Of a DNA stretch of 64,000 bases, positions 21,438 through 33,104 are shown piece after piece (position 1 is the first letter of the stretch; every line of letters begins with the position of its first letter). The translations under genes were made by a program, and so were the position numbers. The DNA lies in NCBI GenBank assembly GCA_025738555.1, contig JAOVFP010000020.1, positions 930,001 to 994,000 on the forward strand, written 5' to 3'. The notes under the pieces were generated by a model. The model searched no databases. It saw nothing but the letters and a program-made list of their open reading frames with translations, and was not told where the DNA came from. This stretch comes from Cyathus striatus (taxonomy: Eukaryota; Basidiomycota; Agaricomycetes; Agaricales; Nidulariaceae).

Positions 21438-23390
21438 TTAAAGCTTAGTTCCCCGTGCAGAGAGCTTCTTCTGGAGCTTAGCCTAGTCGTGTTGATCAGC
21501 AACAGCCCTCCTTGGATAAAGCAAGGAAAGACACGCACATTAACAGCATCCATATAAGCATCCGTAACAACCCAGTGCTCCCTCTTCATATTCTTCCCAT
21601 GAATCGCAAGAGCCAAATCCTTAGTCATAATGCCGTCTTTATCGATAACCTCCAAGCACGCGTCCTCTAAGTCTTGGCAGAACGCCTTAAGCGCGTCGTT
21701 GGAATCCAGCTTGGCGCGGTGAATAAGGCCGCGTGTCCAGGCAAAGATGGATGCAACGGGATTGGTGGAGGTTTCGTTGCCCTTCTGGTATTCTCTATAA
21801 TGACGGGTCACGGTCCCTGGCATTTGATCTGCCTAAGCCGTCGGTGCGGAGAACAAAACCCAGGAAACTCACCATGCGCGGCCTCGCTCTCGATGATCCT
21901 ACCGTCGGGCGTCAACAACTCGCTAGTCATCATTCCCAAACTGCCAAATCCTTGAGCCAAAATATCGGATTGGACATCGCCATCGTAGTTCTTGCATGCC
22001 CATACGAATCCGCCGGAAGATTTGATAGCCTGCGCGACCATGTCGTCGATCAGACGATGCTCGTAGTAGATCCCTGCTGCCTCGAATTGAGATTTGTATT
22101 GTCTGTGTTCCATAAGTTTTGGGATACGGAAACACGGAAATAATAATGAAGCGGACGCACGACTCGTAAATCTCCTGGAAGATATCCTTAAACCGACCAT
22201 CATACTTCTTCATAATGGTGTTCTTGGTGGACATGAAGAGGGGCATCCTCTTGGCAAGGGCCATTTTGAAAGAAGAATGGGCGAAGCCAATGATGGACTA
22301 TATGCGTGTCAGTGCACGCATTTTTTAGTCCTTGCGTTGAGGGACCCACCTCGTCGGTGTTGTACATGCTCATGGCAACACCAGGGCCCTTGAAGTCGTA
22401 CACATTAAGGGTGGTGGGTTGCAAACCATCGGTGGGAGTGTACACGAGCTGCAGCTTTCCAGGACCGGGAGCGACAAAGTCTGTGGAGCGGTACTGAAGG
22501 TGCGTAAGTAATGCAGGGACTAAGAGAAACACGAACACGAACCTGGTCACCAAAGGCATGACGTCCGATGCAAATGGGCTTGACCCATCCTGGGATGGGG
22601 CGGGGGATGCTGTCAAGGATAATGGGTTCACGGAACACGGTTCCTCCCAAAATATTACGGATCTATATGAAACTCAAGACAATATACAAGTACGTCAGAC
22701 GTAACGGAGCTTACGGTTCCGTTGGGGCTCTTCCACATCTCTTTGAGATTGAATTCTTTGACGCGTGCCTCGTCGGGGGTGATGGTGGCGCATTTAATGC
22801 CAACGCCGTACTTGATGATAGCCTCTGCTGCGTCTGTGGTGACTTGGTCATTTGTTTGGTCGCGGTATTCGAGACCGAGATCGTAGTATTTGATATTGAG
22901 GTCGAGGTAGGGGAGAATGAGCTGTAGGGTAAGGTTAGCAAAGTGGGGTGTGTGGGGTACGGAGAAGTAGAACGAACCTCTTCGCGGATCTTCTTCCAGA
23001 TGATTCTTGTCATCTCATCACCATCGAGCTCGACGACAGGGTTGGCGACTTTGATCTTTTGGGCCATGGCGTCTGGGCGAGGCATGGTAAGTTAGTAGGG
23101 CTTAAGAGGAGGAAATATAGAGTAGGGAGGGAGAGAGAGAGAACAGGGTCTGAAACTGGGGCAAAGTATATCCCATACATTGGGACGCGGGCCGCGTGGG
23201 TGCCAGCAGAGGTATCCAAAGATAAGAGAGGGGCGTGCGGTAGCAGTGGGCAACAAGAATAGAACTGACATCTGGTGTAGGAGGTGGCAAAGGACCTGGC
23301 AAGATTAAGACGGTAGTTGGTGGAGTAGGCGGAGGGGATTCTTCTGGCAGCAGCAGCGACTTTGAGGTTTCGAGAGGCAAGAGACCACAT
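21438..23390 (-). CDS. NADP-dependent isocitrate dehydrogenase, mitochondrial form
   Basis: Converts isocitrate to 2-oxoglutarate with NADPH production. Exon 1 (23390-23270) is an Arg/Ala-rich presequence ([17 protein letters not shown]). A 197-nt intron leads to exon 2 at 23072, which begins the conserved core [21 protein letters not shown]. Further exons supply [81 protein letters not shown] and [13 protein letters not shown]. The last exon gives [15 protein letters not shown], with TAA at 21440-21438; the protein is about 450 aa. Two details suggest multiple destinations: in-frame ATGs at the core start could give a cytosolic form, and the -TKL end resembles a weak PTS1. It reads cleanly across all introns. 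Confidence 0.95.
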
Positions 23391-23837
23391 TTTGGGCAGA
23401 GGACGAGGAGAGCGGGGGGAGAGAGCGGAGGCGCGAGGGAGATGGGCGTGATTGGGGGCAGAAGGTATATGCGGGGTGGTGGAGGGGGTCGTTGGAGGGA
23501 ATGAGGGCCAGTGGCCTCGTCGTCAGCTTTATCGTTCATCAACCCACCCTGTCACTCGGCCGACGGCCCTGTCCTCCGCCGTAATATCGGCTTTACCGTC
23601 ACCACCTCCGACTTTACTCACACCTGTGGCATTTCCTCTCTATATAAAGCCCTTCCATGTGTCTTTATACGTGGGTCGCTCTCAACTGCCCTAGATCCTC
23701 TGTGAACTTCTCAGACACGTATCTTACACCGCTGGCAACCCTCATCTCAGTCTGACCGCGTCATCCCCGATGCCAACCATTTCTTCGCCATTCCCCCGTG
23801 CCGTACATTATTATTCGTACTTACATATATTATATCA
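23391..23837. promoter_or_regulatory. IDP1 upstream region
   Basis: 447 bp between IDP1 and the end of the next minus-strand gene. A TATATAAA-type element lies at 23639-23648, about 250 bp upstream of the IDP1 ATG, and reads as TTTATATA on the minus strand. Pyrimidine-rich tracts are present. Confidence 0.35.
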
Positions 23838-25100
23838 CTAGCATTGACTCCCACTTGACCCCGCCCCCTCTTGAACCCGGATTTCCATCATTCTGATTTC
23901 CTTTCCACTTTCACTTCCAATTTCGCTTGTCAATGTCCGTCTAGCCCACACCACTTCATGCATACCGTCGTTCTCCTTTATGCGAGCACGACTATTCAAA
24001 AGCACAAGAAGCGTGTTAGAATACCACTTGGGTATAGTCCCGGCAACAGCCATGAAATAAATCTGCGTCTTCCATATTGTGATCAGCAGAAGTGTTAGGA
24101 TCGCCATCGTGGCCGTTATGATTCCAGTTTCAATCGTCAATCGTACAATACGCCGGATCAGGCGTCGGGTCGCGTTAAATCCCGTTTCCTGCCTCATGAG
24201 CTGATGAAATAAATTAGCTTTTTATCATGAAAAATATGACAAGTACTAACATAGTAGGTCATGCTCGCGGCGATTAGTATATCGCAGATTGCGGAGAATC
24301 CCGTCCATGCCTGGCATTTCTCAATTTTGAACGTCTAAGTAATGCAACCTAAAAAACCTACCGTAGCGCTGTAGTATGCAACTCTAGACAAGTTGCTCAC
24401 ATCCTTCTCTATTGTAACCAGTACGCCAGTCACTATCCCTGCTGCAAGCTGAAGAAGCGAAATCTATTGGGAGACTTAGCGAATTTTATGAGAATAATAG
24501 AAATTGCGTACAAGAATTGTACAACATGGTATGATTTTCGAATCGGAGAAGACTGATATTCGATATGCATAATATAATTGCCCAATGCAAGCAACTGTAT
24601 AAATGTTTAGCTATAAATAGAGTAACTATGTGAATATACAATCTCTTACTAAGGGAGCCAAAAACAGCGCCGGTAAACCCACTCAGCGCCAAATTCGACA
24701 ACGTAGATAAATCTCCCGAACCAAACGTCTTGAATGCATCGTAAGTCGTTAAAGTTGACTGCACGGTTTCCAGGAGATAGATTCCATGGACAATACATTT
24801 TGTGAAAAAACGATCTTCTGGATACGTTATGTAGTAGTCATCTGGACTTACGAATTAAAACAGTTCGTGGAATTTATAATTTCACATACAATATTGCACC
24901 GAAAGTGCACCATGAAGTCCCCAGTTGAGCATATATCCAGCCAACTGAACAAATGCTATTTAGACTTCATCAAAAACGTACAAGACGTGACGAACCAAAG
25001 GAACAGCTCTTATATTACAGTTCAATATCATAAATGGCTTCTGGCTATGCGAATGGACTCACAGGTTTTTTGATGAATTGACGGGACCATGATTACCCAT
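23838..25100 (-). CDS. DUF6534-type multipass membrane protein, copy 2
   Basis: The second member of the family in this window. Exon 1 (25100-25063, MGNHGPVNSSKN), a probable 13-nt microexon (25008-24996) and an exon from 24944 together give VPLLAGYMLNWGLHGALSVQY. Next come YYITYPEDRFF...IYLLETVQSTLTTYDAF, GQLYYAYRISVFSDSKI, LLQLAAGIVTGVLV, WTGFSAICDILIAASMTYY and the last exon RLIRRIVRLTIETGIITA...WYSNTLLVLLNSRARI, the family's most conserved block. The stop is 23840-23838. The order of motifs and the hydrophobic pattern match the family throughout, with no frame breaks. The hydrophilic C-terminal tail (~50 aa) is variable, as usual. Function in fungi is unknown. Confidence 0.82.
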
Positions 25101-26121
25101 GTGAAGGAGAATCCGAAGGGAAGTGTCCTTGAAAAATGATAATCAACTTCGTATTAAAATATGAGCGAGTTCAAACAGTTCCCCACAACCAAGGAGGAGG
25201 CGAAACGGAACAATAAATCCTCCGGAGAATCCAGGTCTCCGATTACCACGAAAGCAGGCGGAGCTTCACACTGCCCCACTTCATGTTTCTGATAAGTAGG
25301 GCGCTAACGTGTAGGAGTGGAATAAGTGTCAAGAAATCATCAGAGTTTTTACTCTTCTGACTTCAATAACATCATAAGCTAACCAGTTCAGCCAGTGCCA
25401 CTGGCAATGGTCGAAGCTTTGTCCAGCAAGTTACCACCGATAAAAATAATATATGCCCTCGTGTCACCTGTCATTAATCATTGGCAAGCCAGATAAATTT
25501 AGGTTATTTAATGTTTCCAACTTTTGAACGGAGCACTTCTGGCGTTCCAAGATGATTACCACTGATCAGCTTTATACAAAATAAGTAGTGCGCAGGGCAC
25601 GGGACTTTGCTACCGACAGATTCGGTTGAGCGCGATTTTGGAGAACATGTTACTTACTACGTAGTTCGTTCGGATGTACAATCACGAGGCTAGCATATAT
25701 ATATATGTATTCTAATCCAGAGTGTGGACGACTTTGGACAAGACAGACGATGTGACAAACACAGCAAGTCAATCTATACAACTGTATGGTGTAGGTATCA
25801 CGGTGCCGTAGTGTAGAAGAAGCATTCTAGGTGACGCACGAGGATGGGATGACGCCACTAGGGCGTTATGGGTGACAACGAGAGCGAGCGGGGATTGTAA
25901 TGCGACTATAAATAAGTACGAGTGCAGAGAAGAGGTAGTCCTTGGAGAGTGTGAAGAAATGGAAAATGTATCGCATGAAATAAAAATATCACACCAACAA
26001 CCAAAGAGGGCGTCTTATACGTCATTCCCTTAGTGGACAATGGTGTGGAAAGTCAATGACAGTGGATGCATAAGATAAACTAATGTGTCCAAGTAAAATT
26101 AAGTGCGAGACAAAATCGAGA
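25101..26121. other. Intergenic interval
   Basis: No supported gene. A short AT dinucleotide run (about 25697-25709) is present. The right part is probably the 3' region of the GPI protein. Confidence 0.4.
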
Positions 26122-27356
26122 CTAAAGATTTAAAAGAGACAGAGCAACAACGGACACCGACAGAGATATGACAGAGGACGCCAACGTGCGGCTGCCGACA
26201 GCCCCGTTGGCACTAGCAGCGGAGGTTCCTTCCGAGCCTGAAGCCGTGGATGTAGATGTCAGAACGGACGTTGTAAGCCTTCCTGTACTCGATGACGGGG
26301 GTATGATCAGCGTAGTGGGGATTATGATTGCACTTGACGATGATGTACTCAGGGTGGCAGAAACAGATGCTGAGCTGAATGAGGACGAAGACACAGTAGT
26401 TATTCCAGCCGGACCGGTAGCTGAAGAAGTCTGAGCAGTTGAAGACTCCAAAGGTAATGATGACGGTGATGAAGAAAGAGAGGAGTGACTGAGAGATGCC
26501 TTGCTGGAGGTGAGAACGGAACTGGAAGAGCTGGATATGATGGAGGTTACCGAGGTAACGGTGATCGTCCTTGTGATCGGAGGAGGTGCCGCAGTCGAAG
26601 AAGAAGGGAGAGCGATGGAAGAAGGGATATCTATGGAAGATGTTGCAGAGGGAAGCGGGCTACTGAACGAGCCTGACATTTGATCGAGTCTGTAGAGCAC
26701 AACCATGAGGCAGAATATACTATGAAGCTAGGAAATCACACTTACGAAAAAGTGGCGGAAAATGCCATGTATGACTGTGTCCCATTTACTAGCTGAGAGT
26801 TGACCGACTCGAAGTAAACGTAGCTAAGAGAGAATCGTACATTAGATTAGTTTGTACGAAAAACAGTTACCTAGACATACTAGTTATCGGAGTTCGCTCC
26901 CGCCTCTGAGTTGGGCTTTGAACATGAAATCAGTGATTTGCAGCCTATAACACTGTGACGAAAAGTTGACCACACATACCGTGAAAGTAAAGGATCTAAC
27001 GAGTGATACATCCACCGGCTCGATCGATTGAACAAGTTGCTACAGAGGGCCAAATGCATAAGTACTGCAAAGTTATAATAACGTGGAAACACATACCTGC
27101 CGTCCAGCATACAGCCCAACTGTGCACACGCCGATTGCAGGAAGAAGCGGACTTGAGCCATCATCCACCCATTCGACTGTGCAAGGCTGACCACCATGAC
27201 AAGTGTTACCGCTGCGGGGTTGACCACCTGAAAGCCTCATGGTTAGACTCTAGACAGCGTAGGACAAGGCGTGGCACGCACGTAAATTCCAGCATTAACG
27301 AACATTGCGGCGTCCAGAGCCAGAAAAGCCAGAACCAGGGCCATTATTGAGTACAT
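26122..27356 (-). CDS. Kre9/Knh1-like Ser/Thr-rich GPI-anchored cell-wall protein (possible frameshift)
   Basis: Begins with a signal peptide (MYSIMALVLAFLALDAAM; exon 1 27356-27282). Small exons then encode the Kre9/Knh1-type beta domain: HGGQPCTVEWVDDG, LVQSIEPVDVS, PNSEAGANSDNY, YVYFESVNSQLV and MAFSATFS. The last exon is a ~150-aa Ser/Thr-rich stalk with a hydrophobic end (SVISLSVSVVALSLLNL), typical of a GPI signal; stop at 26122. The family acts at the cell surface in beta-glucan assembly or adhesion. In exon 2 the family-like VVNPAA start and the following CHGGQ block are in different frames, one base apart near 27201-27210. An alternative donor four bases downstream in exon 1 keeps the frame but loses VVNPAA. 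So either there is a one-base lesion or an unusual N-terminus. Confidence 0.75.
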
Positions 27357-28013
27357 TGTGTTAAAGGATTGATTTAGCAAATAAACGAGTGTGGGGCTGT
27401 CTTGATATCCAAGACTGAGAGCGAATTCTGGAGGCGAGGGAAGTTAAAGGCTTGTATAGAGTGAAAAGCTTAACGTCTTGAAGAAGTACTTGTGAGGTCG
27501 AGAAGGAGTAGTGTACTGCGGAAACATACAGTATAACGATAAGGAGTTGAGTAGATTTCGTTTGTTGGTCGGATACTGATCGTGATGAGGTCGTCGAGAG
27601 GAATATCAAATTTGTCGTCCCGGTCGTCAAGAGAGTAGCTGAGACTCAGACTGAGGATGTCAGGATGCTAAATTAAAAGATCAAGTATTTCAACATTGTA
27701 TCACGTGGTATACACGTGCCCCATTGGACTTCAACATTTTCATGAAAATCGAATGCGGGCAGCGTGTCTGAGTCTATGTTACTTGTGCAATTAATACAAA
27801 GAGCATCTTTGACTTCCGTGTTTCGTCTGGTAACGACAATGTGGAAGTCTAGCATGTGTCTGTTTAGCCCGCTGCTCCTACGCTTTAGGTATGGATGAGT
27901 CAAGGATAAGTTGCAGAGTAGTATTCCCAGTTTCACGGACCACGTCTAAGTAGTATTTATACTTTCAGAATGACATTCCCGGAAAGTTTGAACAAATTGG
28001 TTATAAGATATCA
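27357..28013. promoter_or_regulatory. Intergenic with two CACGTG boxes
   Basis: TCACGTGG at 27701 and ACACGTGC at 27712 lie 11 bp apart, about 345 bp upstream of the GPI protein start. No gene is called; the ORFs are short. Confidence 0.4.
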
Positions 28014-30696
28014 CTAATGCCTATCACTAAATACTCTCTGATACACAAAAAACATCTGCACCGTACACTTAATACGATCCGTGCTTTTGACTGTAACATG
28101 GAAGTAATCCGAGAGTTCCGAGTTTTCCTGTCCATTCATTTGGGGTTCGAGGCGTACCTTTAACGACTGCCCATCTGTTTTCTTCGGCGGTAGTCCCCGC
28201 TCATCCACATACTCACATTTCACAGTCCATCCAATTACGTGGATGGGTTGATCTCCATGTAGCAAAAGTTGTGACGTATCTCTATCGAAGCTGTAGTGCG
28301 CGGATGCCCGATCTGTGTCTTGTCGACAAACAACGTTTGTAGTTGAAGACCATAGCATGCTGCGCTTCAAGACAGTGAAGTTCCAGACTGCCATATAAAC
28401 ATCTTGACTCGGCGTCCTGTAATTCGGACACTGCGGCGTGAAATCTCCTCTGGATATTGTATAAGCAGCTTCTGAAGCAAATTTACCTCGCTCCTTGAAC
28501 GTTCCCGTCATCCCACATCTCCAACGCCAAACTTTTCCTTTTTGTTTATCACGTGGTGTATCCAGCTGCGCACCCTTTTTTAGTAGCCTCTGTGCTTCAA
28601 AAATGAGTCCACTGCGATTAATTGCAAGATCCGCTTTCTTTCCCGTGTCGTCCAGACGCTTTCTCATCTCCATACGAATTTTCTGATATTCGTTGCTATC
28701 GCCTTGGCGGTTTCTGTCGAAGAAATTCACCGAGTTCGAACGAAATGACGAGATAACACTTTCGATTTGTTTGAGAAAGTCTGTATTTCTACGGATCGCT
28801 GGGTTGAGCGATTTTTCCAACAACTGTGCTGATAATTTGTGCAATCCAAGTATATCATGATAGGTAGATTTAGGGATCGTAATTTCTGGACTCAAATCAC
28901 TATCAAATTTATAAGAGCTAACATTTGAACCTTTAGGAATTGTAGACACGTACAGATATCGAGTCAGCTTTACTCGCCTCGCCACACCTGGAGGTACGAT
29001 GGAGTTGATTTTGTCTAAAAACTTGAGGACATCGGAAAGATTCGACAAGCCCATAGATTGGCTTAAAATATCCTGAGAATATCCATAGCAACTACAAAAC
29101 ACTCGATGCATGGACCATCGCATGTCTTCGATCAACTTCGTGGACGAATGGGCTGTGGCTTCAAAAATATCCCTGAGGCGAGCTTCAATATCAGTCTGAG
29201 CCTGGTCGATATCGCTCAAGTGCTCAACGCTGCCCATCATGATTCGTTGAATCAAGCGCAAATAAAGTAAGAGAAATAAACGTACTGAAATACCATTACG
29301 ACACAACACCCGAACCAGCGTTGAACATCGGAAACATAATAGTCCCCATACTCTGTCCAAAAATTAGGGTTCTGTATGTTGACACCTCGTCGATACCGAA
29401 CAGGAGATTTGATAGGTTGCCAACCGTATTTTCCGTCCCTAACATATTTGACGAAGACCTTCGACACGTCCCATTGCATTGATGCCAGTTCATCATATTT
29501 TGCTCTTAAACTGACATCGGTAGATATCCTGGCACCAGTACTAAATCCAACTTCATCTGCTGACAAAACGGACGAGGTGGCACTAAGCACGAAGACGTCT
29601 GAATTGAAATCTTCCAAAGGCAGCTCTTTAGCGCTTTTATCCGGAGTACGGGCTGCTAAAGCACAGTGACCAGTAAATGCACGAGTCAGAGCGTTGTATC
29701 CATCGCCTAACTGCGTACTGGATGAGCATTCCTTTATGTCGTCGAGGATTTGCGGTAGACTAAGATTGTGCGTCTAGCATATGTTGAGTATAACGAGCAG
29801 CAATAGTACTACGTGCTATACGTACATTTTTCTTTTTCTCGTTTTGCTCTTGTGTCTTTAGCTTTTTCTGTAAATTTCCATCGCTCTTGCGTTTGACCTT
29901 TTGTCATCGGCAGGAGGCTTCAAATTCATATTATCAGCAGATCGCGTCTTCCGCAACGGAGGTTTTTTAGCCTGAACATCCTTCTTATCAGAGGGAGATT
30001 TTTATTTTGAACAGGAGGGTCCTTCGTCTTCGTGCTTTTGTCAAATTGTGCTTTCTCAAGAGCTTTGGGAGCTTTCAATTGTTGGGAAGTCTCTTTGAGA
30101 ACGTCATATAATACTTTCACTTGAAACTCCACAGATAAATCCTTTATAATATTGTTGAGCGAGACTCTCGGGGAGAGTAGTTCGAAGCACGCACGGAGGG
30201 GGTGCCAAATATCAAACGGTCACCATCGTGTACCTTTGTGTAGACTGAGGCCAAAACGCGGTCAAACTCTTCCTTATCCTTCTTTTTAATGAATGTTTGG
30301 TGGTTTCCTGCACAGTTACGAAGCTCCAGCTGGTACATGTTTGCGTCTGCATTTCGGTCAAATCTTGATCATAAGGACAGGGCTTACGTCGGTATCACCC
30401 GAGAGCCTCAACTTTGCCTGGGGAGAATCCATCTTAACGCCTTCTATGGGATCGATGTAAACATAATTATGACCGCTTTCTTTCGGGATGAAGTATTTAT
30501 AACGCTTGGATTTATGAGATAGCTCGATCCCTGCAAGAGTTGCGTAGGAAGAAGCTTCAACGGCATAATGAAAGTGTGCACACCTTTCATAACACGCGCG
30601 GGTGATATCTGTGGAGGCATATTGGAAGAGTCGCCGCTGAGCTGATGGCGAAAGGGAGGCTATCAAAAGTGATGCAACCACTTTACTTTTGTGCAA
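28014..30696 (-). CDS. Large unrecognised protein, multi-exon, with two apparent one-base breaks
   Basis: Exons can be chained from ATG 30696 (MHKSKVVASLLIASLS, hydrophobic N-terminus) to TGA near 28014, spanning about 890 codons. Clean introns are a 54-nt one near 30400, a 53-nt one near 30180, one near 29820 and one near 29255. A Lys-rich linker (30040-29830) shows two frame breaks, at the CCC run 29993-29995 and the A-run at 29899-29902 (plus-strand T4), each equal to one missing base; the frame is otherwise open on both sides. The middle part has RAKYDELASMQWDVSKVF and FWTEYGDYYV, which faintly recall fungal MACPF-like proteins. The C-terminal ~450 aa are helical and then beta-rich (IHVIGWTVKCEYV, YFHVTVKSTDRI). 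The family is not recognised; the MACPF idea is weak. Confidence 0.55.
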
Positions 30697-31043
30697 TTAA
30701 GTACCCTCCGCGTTAAATTGCTCTAGCTGCTAATAATAACGCAGATATCCACGGGCTTCGCATGGGCTCCTCCTGAGGTTTACGTACGTGGCATCCATGT
30801 TTCGCGACAAGTCAGTGTCTGAAATAGAGCGCACGGCAGGGAAATCGTGAAGTAGCAGAGGCGTTGAGGACGCGTGGAGACTGGTAACACTGCCGAGGAA
30901 GTTTGAACTGAAGTTCATGTATACAGAGTGCTGTAGTGATATTGGATTGTGCTGTACCAATGGCAATTCTCGCGTAGCATGTATGTTGGTGGCTGTTATA
31001 AGCTGAGGGGAATTCAGACTGGACAGTTTCAACTCAGCCCACC
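30697..31043. promoter_or_regulatory. Divergent promoter, unknown gene and ArgJ
   Basis: A 347-bp gap between divergent starts. No distinct known operator is seen; CACCATG context precedes the ArgJ start. Confidence 0.35.
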
Positions 31044-32764
31044 ATGTCACGGCTCGTCTTCAAACGGTTCTCTTCCACTGTCACCATCAAGTCTGCCCTG
31101 TCCAAGGCTCACCACCATGCCCCTCTTCCAGACCCTACCTTTCCTGCAGGATATGCTCTCACTGGTGTCCATGCTGGCGTTAAAAAGAAACCAGGTGTTC
31201 TTGATCTCGGTGTAATCATCTCAACATCCGAGCACCCAACCTCGGCTGCAGCATGCTTCACTCGCAATGCTTTTAAAGCTGCCCCTGTCCTCGTCTCCGA
31301 GGAGATCCTCAATACAAACGGTGGTCGTGCTCGCGCCATCGTCGTCAACAGTGGTTGCGCCAATGCTGTCACGGGAAAACAGGGACTGGATGACGCTTGG
31401 GCTATGGCGGAAGAGACCGACAAACTCCTCCCGTCCCAATCCTCTTCTTCGCAGTACAAGCACGAGACATTGGTTATGTCCACTGGAGTCATAGGTCAAA
31501 CCCTCCCCATCTCGAAAATCCTATCTGGAATTCGCTCTCAGGAAAGCGAATCTCCGAACCGAAGCCTTGCATCGGACTTTTCGGCCTGGGAGCGCGCCGC
31601 GAACGCATTCATGACCACTGACACCTTCCCGAAGCTTCGTTCTCGTGTATTTAAAATCAATGGCAAGGAATACCGTATGGCTGGCATGGACAAAGGCGCA
31701 GGCATGATTCACCCCGACATGGGTCCTGCTGGTACCAACTTCTCAGGTTCAAAGCAGCTTCATGCCACCCTCCTTGGTGCCATCATGACCGACGCTGGAG
31801 TAACCCCCCGTAGTCTCCAGAGTGCCCTGACCTACGCTGTCGACCGAAGCTTCAACTCCATCAGTGTAGACGGCGACATGTCTACTAATGACACTATTGT
31901 GGTTTTAGCTAACGGCGCGGCTTCAAGCGGCAAGGAAATAGACGAGGCGACGGACAAGGAGGGATATCAGATCTTCAGGAAGGAACTCACGGACTTCGCA
32001 GCTGACCTGGCTAAGCTGGTTGTTCGCGATGGTGAGGGTGCTACGAAGTTCGTGACGGTTACCGTGAAGGTGTGCTTACTTTCAAGCCCATCGTACACTG
32101 GATCTAATGATTTAAAATCACATAGGGTGCACCTACATACAAGGATGCTCATGCAGTTGCTTCCAAGATTTCTACCTCCGCGTTAGTCAAGACTGCTCTG
32201 TACGGTGAAGACGCCAAGTGAGGCTAAGTATTACTTTCATCCTTCTCCCCCCGTACTCACCAACTCCTAGCTGGGGTCGCATCCTCGCAGCCACTGGCTC
32301 CGTACCACTCTCTGCCCCTTCGCCTTCCGCCCCATCCCCTACCATTGATCCCACAAGGGTCAACGTTACTTTCATTCCCGCTGATGGCACTACCCCACTT
32401 CCGGTCCTCGTTAACGGCGAGCCTGAAAATGTCGACGAGGACCGTGCAAAAGAGATCCTTGTGAACGAGGACTTTGAAATTCTTGTGGACCTCGGGATGA
32501 GTGATAGCCCTGAGGGCACAGCGCAGTATTGGACTTGCGATTTCAGCTACGTAAGAGTGCACATTTTATTTTGTGTCTTATACTTACGCGTTCATGATAT
32601 AGGAATATGTCAGGATTAACGGTGACTATCAGTTAGTTAGATATAAGTACAATACTGGGGTGCTTGAAACAGTGCATACAACATGGATACCTAGTTCTAT
32701 CTACGTGGTCAAATTATTTACTCAGTATTATGGACGGCGTGCTTGGTTCAAGACTTTAACTTAA
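31044..32764 (+). CDS. argJ: Arginine biosynthesis bifunctional protein (ornithine acetyltransferase)
   Basis: Transfers acetyl from N-acetylornithine to glutamate (and can use acetyl-CoA) in the mitochondrial ornithine cycle. Exons are 31044-32069, 32126-32217, 32271-32550 and 32603 onward. The N-terminus (MSRLVFKRFSSTVTIKSALSK) is a mitochondrial presequence. Family marks: VNSGCANAVTG, STGVIGQTLP, DKGAGMIHPDMG, and HATLLGAIMTDA, where self-cleavage occurs before the nucleophilic Thr. The C-terminal exons give NWGRILAATG and EYVRINGDYQ. Fungal ArgJ usually stops right after this motif; here the frame stays open ~37 codons to TAA 32764, through sequence that looks like 3'UTR. A one-base change would stop it near 32640. 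The core is otherwise clean. Confidence 0.93.
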
Positions 32765-33104
32765 GATACCCAATAAGCTTTCATGTTAGATTGTGTTAAT
32801 GAGGTATTTTGTTACGTTAAGTCCGATTTAACGCTAGGAAGCCCGACGCGTCTTGTTTGAACGTGGGGCACACTGAGCGTAGTTCTCTGCGGATTTGAGT
32901 GTATTGAACGTGCATATAAGGCTGTACCAGCTCTCTTTCTCCTTTTCTTCAACCCCTCCCCGCAAGTTACCCTAAACTTCCAAGGCCAGCCCAAGTAATA
33001 ACCCAGGTCCCGCTCAAAAGCAATGAACTAATATTAGAGCTGTCCCAACATATCTTCAAGAACTTTCCACCACTCTGCTTCCGGCCTGCCCCAGATCCCA
33101 TCCC
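32765..33104. other. Intergenic ArgJ to MoCF gene
   Basis: 340 bp, pyrimidine-rich before the downstream start. No feature is recognised. Confidence 0.35.

Noticed and set aside
26168..26676. Plus-strand open frames opposite the Ser/Thr-rich stalk
   Set aside because: They are shadows of low-complexity Ser codons in the GPI protein gene.
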